Source of the DNA: Epiperipatus broadwayi
Taxonomy: Eukaryota > Onychophora > Udeonychophora > Euonychophora > Peripatidae
DNA length: 64,000 nt
Assembly: GCA_028023455.1 (NCBI GenBank)
Contig: JAQFVV010012574.1
Span: 1-64,000, forward strand
Direction of reading: 5' to 3'
Shown: positions 31,097-45,022 of the stretch, in pieces
Layout of the letters: each line of letters starts with the position of its first letter
Position numbering within the stretch: position 1 is the stretch's first letter
Notes under the pieces: generated by a model
What the model saw: only the letters and a program-made list of their open reading frames with translations
The model's database searches: none
Told to the model about the DNA's origin: nothing
Position numbers and translations under genes: made by a program

Positions 31097-34000
31097 TACA
31101 ACATTTGTAATACAAGTTTGTTAAATTAGGTCATGTTATATGACTTGATTTCTTTGTAATATATATTATATACAATATTCTATATTATGGATTTTAAAAA
31201 ATATATAAATTTTCAGTGATTCCAGTAACTATATTTTTATACATTTTAAATAAATTTATAAATATTAGACTTTTAACTTATTATTTTTAATTGATTTTTT
31301 TTATATCTAAACTTTTATATTTTTAATATACACTTTTTTTCTACATTTTTACAACTTCTAAACTTTTTAAAATTTAATTCTCACATTTTTAGTATTTCAC
31401 AATAGTTTTAAACATGCATTAATTAATAATTATCAATTTTATAAAAATAGAATTATATAATTACATTGTTATTAATAATTAACTAGACTGACTCTATCCA
31501 GGCTATGTAAAGCCCAGTATTTATTTTTTAATTGGTTGGTTTAACAATTTTTTTTTTGTGATTTAATGTAAATTAAACAAAATATTTTAATATTATATAT
31601 TACATGTGAAAAATGTAGCCAGCCAGATGGCCATCATTTTGACTTCAATTATTCCTAAGCAATACATTTTAAGATATAATGTAAATTAAACAAAAGATTT
31701 TAATATATATTAAACATGAGAATTATAGCCATCATGAAAAGCCAACATTTCAATTTCAATTATACAGTAACAAAAATTAAATGTAAATACAGTACTAAAA
31801 CATATTTTTTTCTTTTACAATATATCACATTTCAAACATGAATTTATGTATTGTAATCACATTTTCTTTGCGATTTAAATATTATATGTCTGTTATTCAA
31901 AGTCCTTATACTTTGTTTCTTCTAAGCATTTTTTATTAATTCTTTGAATAAATGTAATATTGTCCTAACCAAAATGATATGTAAATATGTTAGACCATGG
32001 CATCTATTTTTCCCATCACTAAATATCAATTTTAAACATGAATTAATGTACTGTAATCACATTTTCTTTATGATTTAAATACTATATCTCTGTAATTAAA
32101 AGCATTTTTTTTCCAAATATGTTTTTAATAGCGAGACCATCATTACTGCAGAATTGGTTGCTTTATCAAATTTTTTTATAATTTAATGTAAATTAAACAA
32201 AACATTTTAATATTATATAAATAATTTTCCAAATTTTAATAAAGCTAAAGTAAAATTTACATTTTAAAATATTTTCTAGCTTTACAACTTCAAATGTATA
32301 TATTTACTGGGTGCTCTCTGAATAAAAAAAATTTTTTTTTTTCAATAATCAGTCAGTTATAATTTCTTTATAGTTTTGTTAATAGTTATATTGTTTATTA
32401 ATGTCAGAACACTGTTTGAATTAATAGTTACCATTTATTAATTGGTAAGTATGTTGTTCATCTGAACTATTAGGGGATTGATAGAGCACCTTAACATCAA
32501 ATTATGAATTGGCTTTTCTGCAGCTGGCTGGGAAGGAATAAAAAAAATGCTGGTCATTTTTGTAATTTTTTTTATTAAATATAATATTTGCAATATTTTT
32601 TTAATTGATCACTTTAATAATTTTTTTTTAAGATTTAATATAAATAGTTTTTTTTTTTTAATTAATTTATAAAAGTTTGTTAACATTGCTAAGTATGTCT
32701 TCATCTGAATTATATTAGGAGATTGACAGATCATGAAAGCATGGAGTACCTTAATGTCGAATTATAAATCGGCATTTGTGGCTGTTTCTACAGGTGGATG
32801 GGAACCTTTACCATGAAATATATACTATACCTCTGTACATAAAAGCACTCATACTGTTTTTCCCCCAGAAATTTATTTAATGGCAGAATTATTTTCTTTG
32901 CATAAACATACTGGTTGTTATATCATAGGACAAACATTCATTCACCAATCAGACAACATAAAAAATATGGATTTTATATATAAGATGCATGTTTAAAACT
33001 ATAGTGAAATAGTTAAAATGATAGAAATAAATTAATTTATTAAAAAGTTTAGAAGTCATAAAAATGTAAAAAAAAAGTGCTTTAAAAATATAAAAGGGTA
33101 TACAAAAGAAATCAATTAAATATGAATAACTAATATTTATAAATTTATTAAACATGTATAAGAGTATATAGTTGTTGGGATCATTGAAAAATTATTTTTA
33201 AAAAATCATTAATATAGGATATTATATATAAGTATGTTTATATAGATAAGCATTAATTACATGGTTATATATTACTGAATATTGCAGTTCTGATGATGAC
33301 AACTGAGCAATTGAAACTATAATGGTATCTTATATACATGTTATATGTTCTTATAGCTGAAAGTAATTTTAGTCAGGTCACCCAAGATCTAAGAACTTTT
33401 TAAAAAAGAGCATACAAAAACATGAAATGTTATAAAAGTTTGCAAGATGTCTCCAAATAATGATATGCACAACTTGTTCAAAAACGGGAACATATAGAAT
33501 TTTGAAAACAAAACATCACACTTTTTTTAGTAAATTGTATACTATTTCATCACTGTTAATTATATATTTAAAATGATTTAGAAAGAGAAAGACTTTAACC
33601 GTTTTTACATATGCTTTAAACATTTGCATAATAATCAAACGATATAGTTTTTGACTATAGAGGGATCTCTCAAACCTCAACACAACATAGAGACTTTATA
33701 AAAATAGGCCAATATGAATCATCTTGATTTGAGAGATGAATATATTCCTCTCTTCACATTTAAATCCACTATTTATTTCCTTTCATAAATTAATTTACAC
33801 GAAATCTTGTGATTTGCATGTTTTAAAGTCTTTCTCTTTCTAATTACAGACTTCCTGAGCGTTTAACAAATAATCAGAACATTAAGATGATTTAATCTAA
33901 TTTTAATTAAGTCAATTGTCTTCCAAATTTAATTTTTCTATTAAAAATTGAATTGACAATATTATTTTGTTGAAATTCATTAAATAAATATATCTGTGAT

Positions 34001-34654
34001 TTTTATAAAAATGAAATAATGTTTACTTTTTTTCAACCTTATTTGAAATTGATGATAAAGTTGATGTAAACTTATAATTAGAATTGAATTTACAATCAAA
34101 TTATTTATACAAAATCATATGTTAAAAATAAAGATTCAATTAAATTTTATTCTTCATTACATAAAGCCACAAAGAAATTTGTTGAGTAGTGACAGTCATG
34201 TACTCAATATTCCTATTATTTGGGTTCTTTTAATGATCAAATAAACGTGAACATTTTTTTAACAAGGTTGAAATTCTTCTTTCAAGTATCTGAGTAAAAT
34301 CAGAATATAAATTTCATTCAAATTCTTTCCACCTGAAAATTAGTAAACTTGGCAAGTTCTATCTTCTCTTCTGTTGCTTCTGTATGAGAGGCAGCAGCGG
34401 GAATTTAGAAACTGATTTACTTATATGGACATAAACAAATATTCTAACATTAAACAATTTTTAAGAAAAATCATATGGGATTTGGAATGCATATCTGTAA
34501 GGACAAACCTCCTCTAGGGTGCAAGGTATAAAATATAAATGTCAATTCAAATTAACTAATAATCATTCAAATTTTTTTAAAAATTAAAAACAATGAATTT
34601 ACTTTTAATTCTTTTATGATGTGGCTTCTCAAAAAAAGTGGTGATTTGTGATTA
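31097..34654. other. A+T-rich DNA with old diverged duplications
   Basis: Between 31560 and 32820 several phrases recur in diverged form: GTAAATTAAACAAAA(T/G)ATTTTAAT at 31570, 31682 and 32190; ATCACATTTTCTTT near 31857 and 32058; CATCTGAA...TATTAGG.GATTGA at about 32460 and 32704. This looks like an old tandem or segmental repeat. No gene is supported. Confidence 0.45.
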
Positions 34655-34850
34655 TTAAAATAGGAAAAGCTCTCCATACAATAATGCCACTCAGTGCAAG
34701 CCAGAGTAATCAATGGATGCCAGAAGGCTTATGCATAAAATCCCTATCTAGTGCCCATTCATCCAATATCCCCAAACTTGTTTCTAGCTTGTGGCTTTCA
34801 TCAGTGAACAACAGTTATGAGCAAGCAGAAGAAATGGTGATCATATGATA
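34655..34850 (-). mobile_element. Old, truncated copy of element B
   Basis: Matches the tail and ribozyme part of B in minus orientation (CTCCATACAATAATGCCACT, GGATGCCAGAAGGCTTATGC). The hammerhead remnant (34777-34813) keeps CTGATGA and GAAAC but has GTT as triplet and a weak stem I. Confidence 0.7.
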
Positions 34851-35083
34851 TTTGTAAATTGTGTTAAAGATGTATGCAGTTTCCGCTTCGATAGTATGTC
34901 TGCATTATAGACACGTTATCAAAGATAGTTTCTAGAAAGGGAAAACTGAAAGAAGTAAACCACATAAGTTTTTTTTTAAATTTTAATAGAAGTCCATAAA
35001 ATTACATTATTACTACTGTAAAATTAGATGATATTGATATAAAAAAAATACATATAGCTTTATTGCTCAGGAGTTACATAAGA

Positions 35084-35167
35084 AGTTCGAGCACCAGACC
35101 TGCGAATGCCAGAATCGATGCTGGGACCTCCTGATCCCAAGTTGTATGCTGTGCCAAACCATGCAGA
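35084..35167 (-). repeat. tRNA-derived SINE-like copy
   Basis: On the minus strand GCATGGTTTGGCACAGCATA is A-box-like and CATCGATTCTGGC is B-box-like. Of the same loose type as 57284-57361. Confidence 0.4.
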
Positions 35168-35517
35168 GTATATTGGTATAAATGATGCACTGGTATGTAA
35201 ATTAACTTAAATAATACAATTCAAATAAGCTATTGAAAATATTAAAACATCAAAAGCTAGACAGTCGCCTAGATATATTTAAAATCATTTTATATATTAT
35301 ACATCAGTTCTGATATAATTTTGTGATTTTATTTTATATATATACACACAAACATAAAGATATTATGTTACAATTAATTATTTTTAAGTATATAATTAGG
35401 ATCTACAGTAATGATCCTCGAATATTTGATAATCATATTTTGAATTTATTTTTTAAGTCAACATAATAACTTTGAATTGTAAAATGATACATATATAAAT
35501 GAAAAACATTTATAATT

Positions 35518-35717
35518 AGATGATAATAGATGGACAATTGAAATCTTAAACTGGATTCCAAGAGATTGTAAAAGACTCAGAAAGAGACCATATGTGAGAT
35601 GGATGAAATAAGAAAGTGTGCAGGGGTGATGTGGAGAAGCTAAAGATCGGAGAAGATAGATTGGTCTTGGAGACACCTTCATCCTGCAAATGGATTGATA
35701 ATGATTGATGATGATAT
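35518..35717 (+). pseudogene. RTE-type LINE 3' end remnant
   Basis: The frame from 35522 reads DNRWTIEILNWIPRDCKRLR and KRPYVRW, the conserved C-terminus of RTE-like reverse transcriptases (RW...V..WIPRD.KR..GRP..RW). After a frameshift it continues DEIRKCAGVMW. The expected ending before the stop is present in broken form, and a short TGATGAT-type tail follows at 35695-35717, typical of RTE 3' ends. Only the last 60 codons remain. Confidence 0.7.
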
Positions 35718-38298
35718 TAGTTTAAACAAAAATTACTATAATAATGATCATTTTTTTATGAGTTTCCATTAAATTATTTAATCTGTCATAGCTACTGATT
35801 TTGAGAATATTCAAAAAATATTTCTGAGAATGCTAAAAATTTTCAAATAATTTGCATCATTGTTTCTGAAGTTATAATATATATCATGGAATAAATTGCT
35901 CATTTAAAATAAAACATAAAAAAAATATTAAAAATGAACAAGAGGAAAAATAAAACAACAAGCAAAAGCTTCTTCACAAAAGTTGAGAAATAATAAAACA
36001 TTAGGTTGGTCAATTGGATTTTTTTTTTAGATTTTAGTAGTATCCTTTTGTTTTTAATATAAAAGTAATATATTCCATGATTTATTATATATATTAAATT
36101 TTATATATTTTCTGGTGCATGTGTAACATTAGCCATAATATGCATGTATTAAAGGAAAAAATGAACACTATAAAATATCAAAAAAGATGTTCATGCAACA
36201 TAAAATATATGCATAAATGAGTGTACACTTGACATGGATGTAATATTCTCAAATTTATTTATTTTTTTGCTTTGTATAAGCTGAAAATTGTTTGTGAAAG
36301 TCTGGATATAAGTAGATCAAGCTTATTAAGTGAAAGATTGATTGTATATATTTATCAACTAATATTAGATAGATATCCATCTAATATCTCATACCAATGA
36401 GTTGACTGCTTGAAAAATCACATGCTTACTTGGGTGGATTACCTGATATCTGAAAAAATTAAAACTCCATTTATTTAAACCCCAAAACACAGCATATTAG
36501 CCCCTATAGCATAAAAGCGCTCATCTTATTGAAAGTATAATGTTTGTTATTGTCAAGTGAATAAACATGGTGTTAACTTTTGTTATAAAAAAAACACACA
36601 CTCAAATCAAGGTTTGGAGCTTAATCACTGACTTTATTTTCAAACTGTACATCAGAAATAATTTCTGTGTAATATTTTACAACTTTATTTTTATATTTTT
36701 GCTCTCTGTTTAAAAAAAATCTACGTTCAATAAAAAAATATATAACTATGAAATGTCAGCTGCTCAACGTATCAGACTAGTTGGCATTTATGAAATTATT
36801 TTTGCTAATAACATAATCCTAAAAACTTATTTCATTTAGTGGAAAATATAAACATAAAGCTATTTAAATCAAGTTGTACTGTACAATGTAACAATAATCA
36901 GATTATTTACATGAGAAAAAATAAAATAAAATTCTGACATTTACATAATATATATTTTTTCTAATGGCAGGACATATTGAAATGACTGATTTTTTTTTTG
37001 TGCAAAAAAAAAATAATAATTGTTTGATAAAAATTTATCTGTATCTGCATTGTATTTTCAATGCATATTTTAAACAAATACATAACGGAAAAGCAAAATG
37101 AATATCATTGGATTATTCCTACCAAGAACCTAAGTTTGAGATTTCTGACATAAATAACGCTGATGTAAAAAAAAAATCCACACAGCTCGGTTCTATTTTC
37201 CAACGATACAAACTACTTTAAATAAATTAAAAATGAGACTTATATTTATTTATACATCAAATATCTCTGATTTTATCAAAGAAAAGCTTGCAATTGATTT
37301 GTGCTGTAATTTTACAGTGCGATTGCTTTTTTTTATCAAAATTAAATATATATATATACGTGTGTCAACATACGTACAAATATTTATCTATTCATAGCTA
37401 CATCCTGCCAAAAAAAAACCCAGCTCCACTAACACACTTTCTTAAATGTGTATAAAACATTACACAAGTGCAAATCATTTTTAAAAAAACAGTGTGCGTA
37501 AGTACATAAAAAAAGAGAAATTTATGTAAATTTGATACGGTAACAGAGTTTTCTTGGAGAAACACAATTTATAAATATCAGTGACACCTACAGGAAAATT
37601 CTTGTTTTAAAAATTTATAAATATTAACAAATTTTAAAAACAACGTAACAACAATTTTTGGGGGAGTTTTAAGAGAGCTAAATATGTACAGGAAGTAAAA
37701 AAAAAAAAGATACATAAAACAAATAACCTGGAGTGGAGCAATTAGCTATATGTAACCACTCATTATATATACATATAAAATCAATGAATTTTTGTTGTGG
37801 TGTGTGTATAATAATGAATAAATTGTTGTTGATCTTATATCCAACTGATGACAAATAATAATTTTTGCTGTCCTAATTTATTTCCAATAGTTTAATTGAA
37901 ATTCATTTATTTGATTTTGTTCTTCACATTATTAATGTATATACATGCGTGGGTTTGCACGCGCGTAATTACATATTTACGTTAAATAAAGCAGATTTCA
38001 TTCACCGGCATATGCTTACGCATAAACGTTTAGTGTTAAAACCACATAAATTTTAAACAGGCGATAAAAATAATAACACAAATATCAAAAGAAATAAACA
38101 AAAAAATTGGAAAAACCAAAAAAAAAAAAACCTTGTAATAAATGTTTTTTTCCCATAATCATTATTTATTCTTTTGATATTTTTATTATCATACATATAC
38201 TAAGTTTTTACTTCAATATATGCATACATATTTTCTATCATGTGACTATAGCATCAATACTTTATCCAAATCTTTATTGCTCTTATTTGATTAATTAG
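35718..38298. other. A+T-rich DNA, no gene seen
   Basis: No supported coding or RNA gene. CACGCGCGTAATTAC near 37956 is an isolated CpG-rich spot. Confidence 0.5.
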
Positions 38299-38377
38299 GA
38301 CTTCTCAGTAGATGCGGTTGATGGAAATATAGATTTTATCAGTCTCCTGAATTATCGTTCTAACCAAATGGCAATAG
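38299..38377 (+). CDS. Possible internal coding exon, cadherin-like
   Basis: A 79-nt open stretch between a plausible acceptor (TTGATTAATTAG ending 38298) and a donor (ATAG|GTGAGAT at 38378). It reads DFSVDAVDGNIDFISLLNYR followed by SNQMAIG. The pattern F.VD...G.I.....L.Y resembles the middle of a cadherin repeat, where F.ID...G.I...LDYE is usual. The match is short and no neighbouring exon was found, so this may be chance. Confidence 0.25.
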
Positions 38378-38722
38378 GTGAGATCTAAGGTGAAATGACA
38401 TTATAAATAATAAATAGCCATATATAGAGAAACAAAAATATATATATTTTTATATTCGTACATACAAATAATTATGCAAATTTATTCAAAACAAATGATA
38501 CTGTGATTGCAATAAAATCCAATTAATGTCAAAGAGAAAATATCAAACATAACCCCATTTTATACTAAACTCATTTACAATATGAAGTAAATAGAACCAT
38601 AATCATTAATTTCAATGGTAGTACAGATTTTCCACTATAGTATTTTCAAAGTTTATTTCAGAAATAAACCGGTAGACAAATTGTATTAATTAATAAACTA
38701 ATCCAGCATGATTTATATATAT

Positions 38723-38754
<32 letters not shown>

Positions 38755-41700
38755 GGCTAGCAAAAACTTGTAAAACTATTATGGGTAACAAAACTGTAAG
38801 AAAAAAAAATATTTGTGGAAACAATATGCCAATAACGTATAAATGAAAAAAGTTATTATTCATATTTGTTATAATCAATGCATAAATGATAAAGAAGAAG
38901 AAAGAATAATAATGCTCCAAAAACAACAAAAAATGGAGGTTGGTCCTGAAATATAATTGACCAATTTGAATATCTTGTGAGACAAACTAATTCATTGAAG
39001 CTGAAATAACATGATAATCTGAAAGAAGGTAAAGGAAGTCAGTCTTCACAGCAAAAAACATCCTAAAATGATTCAAATTATTTTGAAGATTTGCTGTTTA
39101 CAAATTGTTTTATTCCAGAGATTTTTGGGTTATTTTAATATTTTATTTAATAAAAAAATCAAATTGTTAATCACTAGATCATAATTTTTGGATGATCACT
39201 AACAATTACAAGGTATGAAAAAAAGTTAACCATTGGTAGATCATTCAGTATCTCTAGATGCGGCAAATTGAGCTTCATTCAAAGTACCTTTAGTTCTAGA
39301 ATTTTTAGCTTATTGTTGTGTTAAGGTGCACAGGTCAATATTATCCTTTAATAAATATAAGATCAAATTGAAAAGTGCAAAAAAATATTGATTCTTTGAT
39401 TTATGCATAAGGAGCCTGCTTTGACATTTCCAAATGTTGGGCTATCTAAATAATTTGCATATACTTTGCATATCACCTTTATTTCTCTGTTCTGCATTTC
39501 ACATTATCTTTATGAATATGAGGCAGACGACCTCGAAAGCTCTTAGTGTTTAATATTTTTTGCACTCTCTATAGCTTCTCTTTCAAGCGCTTCACATGTT
39601 TTTAATTTTATATAGAAAGAATGATTTAATTTTAGCTTTATTTTTAATAAAACCTTTATGAAATCCTAATGATCATAACCTTAGATTCTTCTTAAAATCA
39701 CACTGCTTCTTTTCTATTCATTACCCAGTCATAGTTTTTATCTGACTCATTATAATACTCATATTCTTATGCTAATTTCATTAGGTTTTACAATTTCTAT
39801 TCAAATAAATCCAATTGAGCATAAAAAAAACAAAAACTTCTGAATCATGCTGGTTATGATGTTATAATTCTATTAATGATTTTCTGTTACATTTTAGTTT
39901 TTTCTATTTAGTCTATTTCAGATAGTCAGCTTAAATGTGCAGATAATATGTGGAAACAAAATATATTTTTACCCCATATATGAAATAGATGAAACATATA
40001 AGATATTTAATACACTATTTATAGGGTTCATGATATAAAAATTTTGTACCCATGCCTTGATGTTTAAATTGGATAAAAAATTTTAAAAGTAGCTAAGGAT
40101 TTCTAAGCTTACTTAATCTTTTCTTTTCAAGTAGATTCTCATGTAAACTCAATTCCTTAAAAAATAAATAAATAAGAAGATGAAAATCTCTTATCAATCG
40201 GTAATTGATTAGCTTAAGGGTTTTTTTATTTCAGGATTACACTGTATAAGATTACTGTATAAGATTACTTGCAGTGGGTTATTTTAAGTGTGGCTTATTA
40301 CTGTAGTGTCTGGAATAAATCATTTAGATAAATAATAATTGAGTGCAGAGGAAAAAAAATAAATGAAATATAAATGTCACTTATATGGTTATTGACTTTG
40401 AGATCAAGTTTACTAACATCTAATCTGATAAAATTTTAAATCCACATACTTTATATGTATATAATTGGACTTTTTTCTTTATACTATGTACAGTTTTTTT
40501 TTTTTTTTATGTTTTTTTTTTCCCACTCTCAACAGTTATTCTTGGGACATAACTCCACTCCAGATGATTTCAAACAATTTTAGATTATTTAGACCTAATG
40601 ATTGTCACAGTTTGATTTGTAAAATAAAAAAATAAAAAAAATTAAGAAGTGTGCATTTTCGCTCTCTAGGCTTTATTTTTATAGTAATAGAAAACAAATA
40701 AACAAATAAAAAAATTTTCGTTTTTTTTTTTTTAAAAATACACAACTAAAATAATTTTCCCCTCTTTCTTTGTATTTTACAAAAAACATGATACGTCAAT
40801 AAACCCTAAAAAATATACCTTCACAAAACCGGGAAAATATACAAGTCAAGTAACAAAATAAAATAAAAATCATAATAATATTAGCAATAAAATAATAATA
40901 ATACAAGCAAAACCTTAAGTCCAAACATGATTGCCTTAACTACGATACAGCTTTTCGTGAACTTTAAACACCGGAGCTTCAAAATAATAGTTATAAAAAG
41001 GATAATAATAAGAAAAAATTACAACATATACAAACAAATATAACATAGAAAAAAAAAAACAACCAAAATCCACATTTTGTTACAAGTTAATTATACTAAC
41101 ACATTTTTTTTTTAAAAATTTTTACTTATTATTTTTGAAATGTACAGAAACAAAACAAAGATGGCTACCCTGATTTAAAAAGTAGAAAATAATGGCTGGC
41201 TACTTCTTGGCAAATTAAAATTTGCTTAAAATAATTAATTCTCAAACAAATATTTGTAACATGTGTGTTACAAAGGGTAAAATTAAACATAGAATACTTT
41301 TAAAATAAAAGCTAAATAGCCTTTAAATGGCCCATTGCAGGGCAAAGACCTCTCCATCAGTTCATAAATATAAGGAAAGGAAAAGGTATTACTCATTATG
41401 TTTGCTAGTTTTTGGTTAATGAGGATTTGAATATGTTTTCCTTCCTTGTTTTGTCCTCTAGATAAGAATTGCTAGATACCTATTTATTAACCAATTATAA
41501 TTAAATTGGCTATGGGCTAATTACTTAAAAAAAAAAAAAACAATTTTAAGCTTCATTGGAACTTGAAAAATATTTCCAAGTTTTAGTTAACAGGGATTTC
41601 AAATGCAGATCATGGAGTCAAAAACAATATTACTTTTCCAGTGAGATCCTTAAGAAAAAAAAGTATTAAACTGATTTGATAGTCCAACAAATTGTAATTT

Positions 41701-43666
41701 ATATAACAATTAAATCAAGCATTTATTAAGTATATTTAATAAACTAATTAAACAATATGTAATGTAATAAATAAAATGATAATTATATCTTTTAATTCAT
41801 CTTATTATCTATACATATATAATAACTATTGTTCAGAAGAAACAAATGTAACCAATCAAATTTTAAAGCACATTCTTCATTTGAAATCTGTCTCATCATA
41901 AACTATGTCTCAAGTAAAAAAATTCAGACACATAGTCTATCACTATATTTGCATTTCAGATACATACCTAATTTTTTTCAGATGAAATAAAAGCTTGGAA
42001 TAAATATATGAATTTCATATGAGAATGATAGTCCAATTTTATATGTTATGATAACAAACTTGTATTCAAGCTTTATAATCAAACAAGTTGTTATCACGAT
42101 GTATAAAATCAGACTATCACTTCAGTATAAAGTTTCTAAGTCATCTGATAAATACAGGTTCATACTTAAAGTGTTCATACAGTAAGAAAGGTTAGTCTGA
42201 AATTTTTACAGTAGAAAATAGTTTACAATTTTGATATATTTCAATAATCACTTTAAAATCTAAAATTTGATTGGTTATATATGAGTAAATATTTAGTTGT
42301 AGATAATTGTATGTTTAAATAATTAGTATAAAAAGTATAATTTATTAAAAATTAATGATCAGATATCAATTTTCAAAAGTGTGCATGACTTTTTCAATTT
42401 TATTCTCAATTTAAATCTCCAAATTTGTATAATATCTAAGCATCAATTTAATAAAAAATAATCACAAACATACACATTTATATAACTGTAAATCTAAAGC
42501 ATCTACACAAAATTATTTGTGGTTTTACTTTCAGAATAAAATATTTTCAGAGTTCACCATATTCAGTCTATTAAATTTTATTATATCTCTGACAGGTAAA
42601 AAAAAAAAAAAAGATATTCTTATACAGCTCATATATATTATAATAAACAATAAATTATTTTATTAAGAAACTGATATATAAAGCATTAAAAGCTCCCCAG
42701 AAAAGCCATTGTGGAATAAAATATTTAGAAATTATATAATAACCAGTTTTTGAATTTTTAAATATAAAACCCACAGTAATATTTTCACTTATTCCTTTCA
42801 GATATATTTTGCAAATGATTGTACGTATCTGGAAAAATCTCTATATAATGCTAGATTAATTTATTTTCTTCTAAACATTTTTATATGTATCTACCTTTTT
42901 TTTAGTACACCCAATCCTAAATTTTTGTTACTGTTAAATTTTATCTATTTTATGCAATATATTGATCATCAATACCAATAAAACTGATTGCTACATTTAA
43001 AAATTTTAATTCTCAAATATAAAATTCAATTTCACCATTAAATTTGACCAAACATTGTGAAAAACAAATATTGTTAGCAGCTACTCATAAACAAAACTGG
43101 TGAAAAATGAACAAAAAAAAAAGCCCAAAATTAGAATCAGAAACATAATTGCACAACACACAATAACATTGTCACAATTAGTGCAGAATGATGATCAATA
43201 AACATGACAGACTTAAGACAGTTAGATTATATCAATGTGACAATTGGATCTTTAAAAAAAATAGAGAGAAAATAAGTGAAATAATAATAATAATTGTTTG
43301 AGAAATTGATAAACCTGATAAAAATATGAAGATGTAAATTATAGTACCATTAATAGTTTTTACAAATTAAAGTCATTATTGATATTATTTTATTATATAT
43401 TTTACTGATTAAAATGTATATAAAAATTAATATTGTTATTGGAATTAATTTGCTGAAATAAATAAGTCTACATGCTGTGCAAGTCTTGTGTTAGATTTGC
43501 AGAAGAAATAATAAGACACGGGGGGGGGGGATAAATATAATAAATGTCAGAATTAAGTTGATTAATTTGTAGTTCTAATTAAAAGGTCCATTAATTAAAA
43601 CAATATTCTTGAAAAAGGAGCACTCAAAATCTACTATTCTGACACTTTTTCATTATATTTATTGGG
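38378..43666. other. A+T-rich DNA, no gene seen
   Basis: Long stretches of A-, T- and AAT-rich sequence. 40500-41200 is polyA/polyT-rich with a few CpGs, such as an untranslated region might be, but no coding end is nearby. GCCCATTGCAGGGCAAAGAC at 41326 resembles a phrase common near LINE 3' ends. A run of ten G lies near 43520. Confidence 0.4.
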
Positions 43667-43755
43667 TATATGAGCACAGACTTTCACACGACCCACCACT
43701 CTATCTCATATCACTGATACACTTGAACACATATATGTCGAAAAGATAAATAATC

Positions 43756-43799
43756 ACCAATATACATATTTCATGCTAAACCAGCAATCATCAGTTGGT
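43756..43799 (-). ncRNA. Hammerhead ribozyme motif, type I (element C1, left arm)
   Basis: Stem I ACCAA/TTGGT, core CTGATGA, stem II TGCT/AGCA with loop GGTTT and a T-T mismatch next to the core, GAAA, stem III ATAT/GTAT, cleavage triplet GTATA read as TAT-A. All key core bases are present. Confidence 0.7.
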
Positions 43800-43889
43800 C
43801 CACATTATCATCTCTACACACATATGCAAAAAGTGCTCAGATATATATTAAGATACTTACTGCATATATGTATAGAGATGATAATCTGG

Positions 43890-43933
43890 ACCAACTGATG
43901 ATTACTGGTTTAGCATGAAATACGATTATTGGT
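43890..43933 (+). ncRNA. Hammerhead motif (element C1, right arm), partly decayed
   Basis: CTGATGA at 43895-43901, GAAA at 43917-43920, stem I ACCAA/TTGGT intact; an A-C mismatch weakens stem II and stem III (ATACGATT) pairs poorly. Confidence 0.55.
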
Positions 43934-44927
43934 GATTATTTATCTCTTCGACATATATGCGTTCAAGTGTATCAGTGATATGAGATAGAGTGGTGGGTCA
44001 TGTGAAAGTCTGTGCTCATATATTCTATATATTACATATATTGATACAGATATATAATAATATATTTGTCATTATGTTTATTGTAAAAAGAATTTTTTAA
44101 TGCTTTTATTATTTAATGCCTAAGTTGTAACCCATTTATATTTTACAGATCGAGCCCAGAAATTAACGTATCTTAAAAATTTGACATCTATTTTAAGATA
44201 ACTTAGTTTCTAATCAAACATTTGACAAAATGAAACTGTTATCAACAGATTCTCAAAAGGTGCATATACAAAATAAATAAATACTTTATTAAAAGATTTA
44301 GTTAATAATATGTAAATCAAGGTAAAGATTCCTGAATACTAAGCTCAATTTGTCATTCTGATGCTTGAACACCTCATGATATTCAAAGAAATTAGCCATT
44401 TGATTATTTATATCCTGTAAATATGATAAATGATGAAAGTATTTTGTGTTTTCATAGTAATGAAATTGAATTTGTATTTGAAAATCAATATAAATAACAA
44501 TCGGGTTGTGCATACTACTAGCATTGACTAATAAGTAAATAAAATAATCTAATGGCTACATTTCTTGGGAATTTGTAATAAGTTGGAGCACCGGAAGTCA
44601 TATCTGGACATGATTCAAACATCCTATACTTCAGAATCTGCAATTCTACTACTGCTCTAAATCACCCATTAATTATAATCAAAATTTTTTTTAAAAAGTC
44701 TTTATATATTTATCCACACAGACACACATTTAAACTAAAAAATGGTGTAGCAGTTTGCATATTCTATTGCAGATTAAAAGTATCTGTAGTAAGTTTCCAC
44801 AAGAAATGAGAAATTCTAGAGTAAATTCCAATCATAATGCTAAGTGGCTGCTGGTTAGAAAATTTTTATGAAAGGGAATCCATTATTTTAGTCTCTAGAT
44901 AAAAATAGTATTTGCTTTTTTTTCCTT

Positions 44928-45022
44928 CATGTGTCATAGCATCAGCCGGGAAGCGAACCCGCTAACTCGAGACAACTGCTTGTAAAGCGGCTGTTGCTGA
45001 CCTCTTGACCACCTATGCTTGA
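44928..45022 (-). repeat. tRNA-derived SINE-like copy, Val(TAC)-like
   Basis: Minus strand reads GGTGGTCAAGAGGTCAGCAA (A box), a stem with loop TTTACAA (anticodon TAC) and GCGGGTTCGCTTCCCGGC (B box). Flanked by GTGTCATAGC shared with 48992-49087, so a SINE family and not a single tRNA gene. Confidence 0.65.

Larger units (their letters stand above)
43667..44025. mobile_element. Element C1: fold-back short PLE-type element with two hammerheads
   Basis: Left arm (minus) about 43667-43822 and right arm (plus) about 43872-44025 are inverted copies of the same 155-bp sequence with a 50-bp spacer. Both carry the GGACCAACTGATGA...GAAATA ribozyme core. The outer ends, ATATGAGCACAGACTTTCAC and its inverse, match each other but not element C2 beyond the inner part. 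No coding sequence. Confidence 0.75.

Noticed and set aside
33288-33330. CTGATGATGACAACTGAGCA followed by TTGAAACT, hammerhead-like
   Set aside because: CTGATGA and GAAAC are present but no stem II or stem I can be formed; treated as chance or a very old remnant. The related CTGATGATGACTACTGG at 29652-29675 (minus) lacks GAAA.
39500-39610. ACGACCTCGAAAGCTCTTAG as a hammerhead or PLE piece
   Set aside because: No CTGANGA core upstream; only a loose resemblance.
41318-41360. GCCCATTGCAGGGCAAAGAC as LINE remnant
   Set aside because: The phrase is reminiscent of LINE 3' regions but too short and without coding context.
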